From the NCBI GenBank assembly GCA_000149265.1, contig CH000061.1:218532-282531 (forward strand): a stretch of DNA of 64,000 nt. Direction: 5' to 3'. The stretch comes from Ciona savignyi (lineage: Eukaryota; Chordata; Ascidiacea; Phlebobranchia; Cionidae). Below the pieces are notes generated by a model. The model was not told the origin of the DNA. It did not search any database and was given only the letters and a program-made list of their open reading frames with translations. Position 1 is the stretch's first letter, and the number at the start of each line of letters is the position of its first letter. A program made the translations under genes and the position numbers. Positions 57,396 through 64,000 of the stretch are shown piece by piece.

Positions 57396-58881
57396 GTATG
57401 GAACAACGTTATGTATTATATCCTTATTTATTTATTCATTTAAAACGTCACTTTTTAATAATTGCACGAACACGCCATTTAATTGATTTGCTTTTGATTT
57501 AAAAGCTTAAATAGGTGCGAAAACTTACATCAAATATCCTTTCTTACCTAATTCCAAATCAAAATGTACTAACAATTTTACCAGAAGATCTAGTAAAACC
57601 CATGTCTGGGTTTCTCTTTAGGCTACAATTATCCACAATTACTTTGGAAAGCCCATGAATTGAGAATTTTCAAGGGTTATGTCCGATCAACATACATATA
57701 TATCCTCGGTAAATCCTAGATTTATGCAAGTTTGGCCTACCGTGGAAAAACAGAGAAAGCCTTTTAAGGCCCGGCGATAAACCAGACATAATTTCAGACT
57801 GCGTTAATCCAATATGTTAAATGTACATAGCTTAAAGTGTACAGTATATATTAAACGAGATACTCAACCACAATAATATTAATAGTGGAGTTTTTATTCA
57901 GTTTACCCCCATCCTTATTATCAACATGTCACAAAATGATTCAAATTTTATCTAGGTTCACTATGTTCGTTTTAAAATGGTGTGTTTTGTATAAATTAAT
58001 CAAGGTTATCATTCGGCTTCATAACCCTAAACAAGGTGGATATATTAATTCCCATTTATATTACCCTTTGGCGCCAGATAACGGTCGCGATTGTTAAAAA
58101 CGATCAAAGCAGAAGAAGCAAAATACCGAAGGGTCGTCGGTCATAAAAACAATACATAATGCCTTTATCGTGAAACATAATACTGTATAACAATGGTCGT
58201 CGCCCTCAAAGGAAATCTATATTTGATCACGTAATACATAGAATTTATCATAAATACGACTTAAAATGCCCAACTTTCCCAAAATATAACTCGCGACAAT
58301 TGAATATTCAAATCATTCAGTGGTGCGTTAGTGTGGGCTTATAATCACATAATTCCTTCAGCATTTTACAAAAAAAATGGCCTTCTTTAAGGACCAGTCA
58401 AGTTTGTAAATTGATACGTCATGCTCGGTGTTCGAACTTGCAACTTCCACACGAATGCGTGTGTGTATAGTCGACTCGTGCGTCACCTTATGGCTAGAAA
58501 GCTTTTAAAATTAAATGTTTTCCACTGTAGACTACTTGTAACTTGTAAGAGCTTATGATACGCCTCCTTTTTGCGTTTGCCAAAAAATAATACAAATGGT
58601 TCGTTTAACTTGAATCATTGGTCTTAGAACGAAAACCTACGTGCTATTGGGAAGCATTATTCACTTCGAGTAGTATCCGTACTAGTGAGATTAGACACTC
58701 TCCATGAGTTTATCCACAGCGTATTCTGGATCTTAAAAAAGTTTTTAGGATTAAAATAAATAAGTAATATAATTCAGATTAAAGAATGCGAACACCCCAA
58801 CGTACTATGCAATAATTTCCATTTACGATACTAGCTGTAAATTCTCCATATTTCTCCAATTAGGCAAAAGTATTTACACCT

Positions 58882-59625
58882 TCCACAGTTGAGTCGCTAA
58901 GGATATTAGTGTGTGCATGGTTGGTTTATTTATATCCTCGTGGATGGGAAGCCAGCTTTTATCCACTGGTAGAGTTGCTGAAGCTATTACAGTGTGTGGA
59001 TGGTCGGTTTATTTATATCCTTGTGGGTGGGAAGCCAGGCTTTATCATAGGGTATCGTAAGACACCTCATGCCCACAGTCGAGTTGCTGGAGCTATTACA
59101 GTGTGTGGATGGTTGGTTCATTTATATCCTCGTGGCTGGAAAGCCAGGCTTTATCCACGGGTATCGTAAGACACCTCATGTCCACAGTCGAGTTGCTGCA
59201 GCTATTACAGTGTGATGGATGGTTGGTTCATTTATATTCTTCGTGGTTGGGAATCCAGACTTTATCCACGGGTATCGTAAGACACCTCATGTCTACAGTC
59301 GAGTTGCTGGAGCTATTACAGTGTGTAAGATGGTTGGTTCATTTATATCCCTCGTGGGTGGAAAGCCAGGCTTTATCTAAGGGTATCGTAAGACACCTCA
59401 TACCCACAGTCGAGTTGCTGGAGCTATTATAGTGTGTGGATGGTTGGTTTATTTATATCCTCGTGGGTGGTAAGCCAGACTTTATCCACAGGTATCGTAA
59501 GACATCTTATGCCCACAGTCGAGTTGCTGGAGCTATTACAGTGTGTGGATGATTGGTTTATTTATATCCTTGTGGGTGGAAAGCCAGGCTTTATCCACGG
59601 GTATCGTAAAACACCTCGTGCTTTC
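58882..59625 (+). repeat. 109-bp minisatellite, copy C (about 7 units)
   Basis: Counterpart of 20984-21722 with the same number of units and several one-base indels (for example near 59214 and 59336). Confidence 0.85.
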
Positions 59626-61344
59626 ATTTATATACTATTGAGTTGAAAACCTTGTTTGTTTTTCCCGTATATGGAAAAGTTCAACACCTCTCGGCTGTTG
59701 CTGATTCATTTTGTTATTCAAAATCCACCTTTGACTGTAAGTTCAGTCAGATCATTTACCAGCACCTTATCTTCCTTGGTGATCGACATACAATACGTTA
59801 TGTGCAGTGTTTATCTCAATAGATTAAATGTTTCCTCTGTTGTCATCTAAAGTTTTAATGCATGGATTGCATTGCTTGGTTTGCGACGATATAAATGAAT
59901 CAACCTTCACACTGCAATAAGTTAGCAAAGAGTACCAAACAAGAAGACGGATATTCTGATTTTTCTGCTTCTTTCTGTATGCCCTGTATGGTTGACCATC
60001 TATGTAATAATTCAGTAAAAACAGCGTGCTGCTAATTAAAATGCGCCCACATAACTTAGCAGCGCGAGGATAAACTTTTACTTGGCCAATAGTGGCATCA
60101 TTCGACTCTACAGTCTAAACGCCATGCTTTCTGGATTGGATAAAAAGGTTTGCGGAAGATTATTCACTAAACCATCCAATTTAATATGAATAAACATAGT
60201 TCAGTGTGTACATTAACAATGTTTTTGCTTCTTAGCTGTAATACAGAAAGCTAATACGTACTGTAAGACTAAAGAATGCTAAGAAACTATCGTACTGGTA
60301 TCATAATAAATGGGGCCAAAAATTATTGGGAAATGCATTCTAATTCACTTAATCTAACCAGTAACGACTAATATCTCACAGCTCAATCAAATACAACTGC
60401 AATATTGAAAACAATATAATTATATTGAAACTTCCCCCTCTACCAAGCTAACAGCTATTTACTCTAATGTGGCATCCGCAAGTCCCTACCGTTATGTGTA
60501 TTAAAATTTGTATGGCGCCTGTTTGACGACGGAAAAGACAACACCGTCAAAGTATGATGTGTATTTTACTGTATCATTCGGTTTTCATTGTTCTTGTGTG
60601 ACGTGTTTACCAGTATATGGCGTTTTATCACAGTAAATGTTTAAGGACGTTATAAATGCCGTTAGGGAAAATTTTGGCGCCACGTCAGTGTGCCCTACAT
60701 AACTTCTAAAAAGTAATAGAACTAAAGAGACTTAAACGAAACTAACTATCAAACTGAAACTATGACAGGATGACGTGTGTGTTTAAGATGCAAAATATTT
60801 TGTTTTGCAAAATAAACCCGTTGCTAAGACATTGACTTTTACAGTGGCATCACTGGTTAGAATTTCAGCCTATGATCTAAAACCATTTCGCCCGCCCAGT
60901 CGGGTTACCAGCGTGTTGTTAGTAAGTGAACACGGTGACAATTTTACCGCCCGGTGGCGTAAAGAGATGAAATATGACCTGGTGAAAGGTTATCAGAGCG
61001 CTGCTAAGTTATGTGCGCGCATCTAAATAAACATCGCGCTGATTTGACTAAATTATGACACTGATGGCTAACGACGGTCGATGTTTTTGTTAGCAAGTTA
61101 AGTGCGCGCTGGTAATTTATGAACGCGTACTCAATTTGTGAAAGCGGTAATAATTTGGCCGCATGGTGGCGTAAAGAGATGAAATATGACAACTTTGGCC
61201 TGATGAAAGCTTAGCAGAGCGCTGCTAAATTATGTCCGCGCACTTAAATTAGCAGCGCGCTGATTTAACTTAATTATGACACCGATGGCTAACCATACAG
61301 TCCTTCTATCACATAAAGTCGAAGTATTCCGAATACTGGATTCG

Positions 61345-61695
61345 GCCATCTTGGTGGAACATTGGTCAAATAGTTCTCATCATAGCCAATTTTTTCCATT
61401 CAAAACGAGATACAACAGAGCAATCAAACACGACTCTGGTTTTATCGGGATTTTTCAGGGAGGTTTTGATGGAAATGTACCATGTTTTGCCTGGTGGACC
61501 AGGTGTTGTGAATTTCTTTGCGTAGTCCTTTATAAGCTCTTTTTGTACGATTATCTTGTAATCTGTCGTTTACGAATAACACGTTGTCTAAATAAAACTG
61601 TCATCTCTCAGTTTTTGATTGGCAATATTTTGCAGTGGCCATCATCTCTATCTTTGATGGATTCGAACACCCTGTGCATGAAGACCCTTAACTGA
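61345..61695 (-). mobile_element. BEL/Pao LTR-retrotransposon RT remnant, copy C
   Basis: Same fragment as 23440-23795 with the same breaks, so the insertion and decay pre-date separation of the copies. Confidence 0.7.
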
Positions 61696-62267
61696 CATTT
61701 CCTATTTCCTGTTATTATCATTAGAGTCCAATATATCTGTGTATACCTGGCACATGGGTTGAGGTCCCGCTTTTACAAACAAAATCGATCGACCGTTCCT
61801 TGACTATATTTTCTTGCTTGGAAAAAACATCTATCTTACAGAAGTTTCAATTGCGTATTGATCAATGGCAGGTCTTATGGCGTTTTTAGTTTGCGCCACA
61901 TTTACTTAGTTTACGTTAACTTTGGGAATGTAGATGTCTCTAAATTCTGCATATTGTCCTACGGGGGGGTGGTGGGCATGGTGGTGGTGGACATAGGGGG
62001 GTAGGTAACATTGGGGTGGGGAACATGGGGGTGGGTAGTGCGGGGGAAACATGGGGGAGTTACTTGTGAGGGGTGGATATAGGACATGGGAGTTACAGGG
62101 GTCGCAGTAATGGATTTAATTAAGGGTAAAAAGTTTCCAATATTAGTATCCATATGCTTGACATATTTAGTATCATTTTAGTATAAGTATCCATATATGC
62201 CAATTGCTATTAATATTTATTTATGGTGTAATTGTAGGTTTAAAAATTATAAATGTGATAGTTGATG

Positions 62268-63046
62268 TGGTGGATATGACATCACAATGTGGTGGACATG
62301 ACATCAATTTGTGGAGGATATGACATCACAATGTGGTGGATGTGACATCACAATGTGGTGGATATGACATCACAATGTGGTGGATGTGACATCACAATGT
62401 GGTAGATGTGACATCACAATGTTATGGATATGACATCACAATGTGGTGGATGTGACATCACGATGTGGTGGATATGACATAACAATGTGGTGGATATGAT
62501 ATCACAATGTGGTGGATGTGGCATAACAATGCTGGTGGATGTGACATCACAATGAGGTGGATATGACATCACAATGTGGTGGATATGACATCACAATGAG
62601 GTGGATATGGCATCACAATGCTGGTGGATATGATATCACAATGTGTTGGATATGACATCACAATGTGGTGGATATGCCATCACAATGTGGTGGATATGAC
62701 ATCACAATGTGGTGGATGTGACATCACAATGTGGTGGATATGACATCAAAATGTGGTGTATGTGACATCAAAATGAGGTGGATATGACATCACAATATGG
62801 TGGATATGACATCACAATGTGGTGGATATGACGTCACAATGTGGTGGATATGACATCACAATGCGGTGGATATGACATCACATTGTTGTGGATATGACAT
62901 CACAATGTGGTGGATGTGACATCACAATGTGGTGGATATGACATCACAAAGTGGTGGATATGACATCACAAAGTGGTGGATATGACATCACAATGTGGTG
63001 GATGTGACATCACAATGAGGTGGATATGACATCATGACATCACATT
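62268..63046 (+). repeat. 22-bp VNTR, copy C (about 35 units)
   Basis: Counterpart of 24362-25285, about 145 bases shorter. First and last units match those of copy A. Internal units are rearranged, as expected for replication slippage or unequal exchange. Confidence 0.9.
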
Positions 63047-63961
63047 GTTGTGTTGACGATATGTTGAACTTCTTGAATTATTATTCTGCTTGCAGAAACA
63101 ATCGGTTTTCCTGACTACCTCATTACCCTTAGTATATCGTATACAAAACGAAATAACATTTGTTTCTGCAGGCAAAATCTAATCGGTTCCCGAGTTATCA
63201 AATTAAACTTAATATCCATGTATTCTAAATAGGGTATCTAAGTTATAAATTTTAAATAATTTCTCGTTTTCGATTTAAAGTTTTTCGATCTTCCCCTTAC
63301 GCAAAATAATGAAAAACTTCAACTGTAGACCCTTTCACCACGACGGAACTTTTGCCGTTTTTGGCACATTTTAGTAAGTTTGCTTTGACCTCGTTTGCTG
63401 CGAATACTGCTGGGTGTTGGACTAGGGAAAAAATATTCTATTACAAGTCGTTTAGTATAAAATTTTCTACAAATTGGGACTTTTTATTACGTCGTAGTAT
63501 TCGTAATTACGTCATAATTAATACTTCATACTCCTATTACTCGTTACTGGTAGCTTGTAGAAGTTAGTAACGTATTACAAAGTTGTTCGGAATAAAATTT
63601 CCCACCAAGTTATGTTTTTTTTTTATTTTTTGATGACGTCAACTAAGCGAGATGACATCACACATGGCTGACTAGAATGGCATTTCATCACCAGAATCAC
63701 TGTCGGTCTTGATCATGCTGGCAGTCTGATCGGCGGTAAACTACCGCAAAGTTGACATATTTTTTTTATAAAAATCGAATAATATTTGAATAACAAAAAA
63801 ACAATTGAAAAAAAAATCAATAGTAATTTGCAAAATCGTATACATATATGTATACATATATCGTTGAAAGATCGAAAATGAGTGAAAAAAGCGAAAACAA
63901 ATATGGCTCCAGCTAGTTTTATTTTCACAGCAACTGGTGTAACAATTTTAACTTCCCAGAA

Positions 63962-64000
63962 CAGGGGTGGGCAACATACGGCCCGCGGGCCGGGTCCGGC
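63962..64000 (+). mobile_element. hAT-type transposon terminus cut by the window end
   Basis: CAGGGGTGGGCAACATACGG followed by CCCGCGGGCCGGG resembles the terminal inverted repeat of hAT elements. It lies just outside the region shared with block A. The rest of the element is beyond the window. Confidence 0.6.

Larger units (their letters stand above)
49811..63930. repeat. Right duplicated block, copy C (partner 11874-26150)
   Basis: Direct near-identical copy of the right part of block A: the same exons, SINE, hAT-type MITE, minisatellite, BEL/Pao remnant and VNTR in the same order. It starts at the first base after the second gap. Near 63740-63910 the match becomes indel-rich, then the sequence continues past the point where block A is cut by its gap. 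Confidence 0.9.

Overview
The window looks like animal genomic DNA: AT-rich, mostly non-coding, with short coding islands bounded by GT/AG splice signals, dense decayed transposons, minisatellites and two 100-base N gaps (26151-26250, 49711-49810). The genes that can be recognised are NACHT-LRR (NLR) receptor exons whose sequence style resembles the large NLR families of tunicates such as Ciona. The organism call (tunicate, probably Ciona) is an inference. No bacterial genes, rRNA genes or CRISPR arrays were seen.

Layout. Block A (1-26150) is followed by a gap, block B (26251-49710), a second gap, and block C (49811-64000). B from 26251 to about 35075 repeats A from about 526 to 9333, and C from 49811 to about 63930 repeats A from about 11874 to 26150. 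By eye both pairs are nearly identical, with scattered SNPs and 1-2 base indels. B from about 35075 to 49710 (14.6 kb) takes the place of only 2.5 kb in A. The simplest reading is two haplotypes of one polymorphic locus laid end to end by the assembler; a recent segmental duplication is the alternative.

Genes. On the minus strand, A and B each carry an NLR copy with one large NACHT exon and one LRR exon. Both share two frame breaks, and each has private ones, so it is probably a pseudogene or a poorly sequenced gene. The LRR exon differs between the copies far more than its flanks do. To its right is a three-exon minus-strand unit of unknown function, with a short C-type-lectin-like plus-strand ORF overlapping it. 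The right-hand duplicated block (A/C) carries three small unidentified minus-strand exons, one of which (KPYHELSRQQQWRRKK...SVLSDDS) has a diverged paralogue in B.

Mobile DNA. B carries a non-LTR retrotransposon (ORF1 with two CCHC zinc knuckles, ORF2 with an APE endonuclease) that runs into the second gap, a 560-bp solo LTR with a 5-bp target duplication sitting inside a satellite-like unit, and tRNA-derived SINEs, two of which have clear 14-15 bp target duplications. B also has a foldback element and a cluster of diverged 1.2-1.9 kb duplications. A and C share a hAT-type MITE, a BEL/Pao remnant, a 335-bp repeat, a 109-bp minisatellite and a 22-bp VNTR that differs in length between the copies. 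The window ends inside what looks like a second hAT-type terminus.
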